Below are positions 30,687-31,251 of a DNA stretch of 31,251 nucleotides, in pieces. The notes below the pieces were generated by a model that was not told the DNA's origin, searched no databases, and saw only the letters and a program-made list of their open reading frames with translations. This stretch comes from Candidatus Termititenax sp. (GTDB taxonomy: Bacteria > Margulisbacteria > Riflemargulisbacteria > GWF2-35-9 > DYQY01). The position numbers and the translations under genes are program-made. Numbering within the stretch: the first letter of the stretch is position 1; each line of letters begins with the position of its first letter. Location of the stretch: the NCBI GenBank assembly GCA_020719045.1, contig DYQY01000012.1, positions 1-31,251 on the forward strand. The letters run 5' to 3'.

Positions 30687-31251
30687 TGAATAACGATTTA
30701 AAAAATTTCTTTGATAATTGTTCGAGTTATCTAGATAAGCAAAAGCTTGATAGTTATGATATCTACTTGGGTACGGATAAGAGTAGGCAAATTGCTTGTA
30801 GGGAGTATCAGATAGAGGATTATAAGGAATCAGTTGAGCTTGGATATGCTATTAGGGTTATGAAGGATAGCAAGATGAGTTTTGTGTATGGCAATGAACT
30901 TTCTCCTTTTATTGTTAATAAGAAGCTTGAGGAAGTAGTTGCATTAAATAAGATTTTCCCAAGAGATAGTGAATTAAGGATGCCAATTACTGTTTCAGAT
31001 AACGTACAGAAATTTACTGTAGATAATGCTTATGAGACTATCTCTGTTAAGGACAAAGAAGAATCGCTTAAGTATTTAGAAAAACGAATCAGGGAAAAGG
31101 ATAAAAGAATAACTAATGTTGAGCATCTTGGTTTTTCTGAGAGTAGTAGTGAGTTCTTCTATAGGGTTAAAAATAGTGAAATAAAACAGCAAAAAGTAGT
31201 GTATTTTGGTTATGAAGGTGAAGTTATAGCTGAAGAAGATGGTCAGATGGA
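30686..31251 (+). CDS. tldE: TldE/PmbA-like protein (3' partial)
   Basis: The frame opens at ATG 30686, overlapping the tldD stop as TAATG, and runs off the window after 188 residues. The visible part (SYDIYLGTDKSRQIACREYQ.., ESVELGYAIRVMKDSKMSFVY) fits the N-terminal beta domain of TldE/PmbA: the E-x-x-G-x-A-I-R-V segment and the F-V-Y strand. TldE lacks the zinc site and acts as the partner of TldD. The order and overlap with tldD support the call; the C-terminal part is outside the window. Confidence 0.85.
   Translation, partial: MNNDLKNFFDNCSSYLDKQKLDSYDIYLGTDKSRQIACREYQIEDYKESVELGYAIRVMKDSKMSFVYGNELSPFIVNKKLEEVVALNKIFPRDSELRMPITVSDNVQKFTVDNAYETISVKDKEESLKYLEKRIREKDKRITNVEHLGFSESSSEFFYRVKNSEIKQQKVVYFGYEGEVIAEEDGQM

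Overview
The window is a stretch of an AT-rich bacterial chromosome using the standard code (TAA, TAG and TGA all end recognisable genes). It carries flagellar export and basal-body genes, a huge secreted repeat protein and ordinary housekeeping genes. The mix (FlgD-like C-terminal domain with an N-Y-P-N-P-F motif, flagella, AtpZ/AtpI, Fe-S type TrpRS, GTG/TTG starts) suggests an uncultured flagellated lineage. Margulisbacteria or a similar candidate phylum is my guess; no marker here settles it.

Layout. (1) 1-11960: one giant gene, cut at the left edge, with two beta-helix modules, about ten tandem units of roughly 210 residues built from Ig-like domains, fibronectin-like domains and a C-terminal FlgD-like domain. 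(2) 11989-12371: a promoter and a Thr-Phe-Gly tRNA operon. (3) 12441-14720, minus strand: an unusual protein that I read as a degenerate NDP-kinase-like domain joined to a UDP-sugar-pyrophosphorylase-like domain. (4) 15028-17276: an unknown protein and a GT9-like glycosyltransferase, separated by a hairpin that is both a good terminator and the start site of the second gene. (5) 17321-20880: pcrA, queE and a polysaccharide deacetylase. (6) 20910-23549: trpS (probably leaderless), an RsuA/RluB-type pseudouridine synthase and a radical SAM protein. (7) rpmB. (8) A TetR regulator with a likely self-operator. (9) 24582-28552: a FliK-like protein with 16 short repeats, a stand-alone FlhB C-terminal-like protein, a FlgF/FlgG-like protein with a Sec-type signal peptide, atpZ and atpI. 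(10) 28595-31251: a direct-repeat/palindrome region, a near-consensus promoter, a G-rich leader with terminator and anti-terminator pairings, a small ribbon-helix-helix protein, fliE, tldD and the start of tldE/pmbA.

How they work together: sections 9 and 10 form a flagellar locus, with hook-length control (FliK-like), its export-switch partner (FlhB-C-like), a rod-type protein and the MS-ring/rod junction protein FliE. TldD/TldE, a peptidase pair known for maturing modified peptides, is translationally linked to FliE.

The strongest unexplained signals are: (a) a family of period-7 DNA repeats lying in frame inside the giant gene at nine places and once, in the opposite orientation, between two flagellar genes; the same site in duplicated modules can hold different classes of the repeat; (b) the attenuator-like leader and repeat operator before the RHH-fliE-tldD-tldE genes; (c) the NDPK-like/UDPGP-like fusion; (d) the 17-18-residue repeats of the FliK-like protein. 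All functional readings come from reading the sequence by eye, without database searches.
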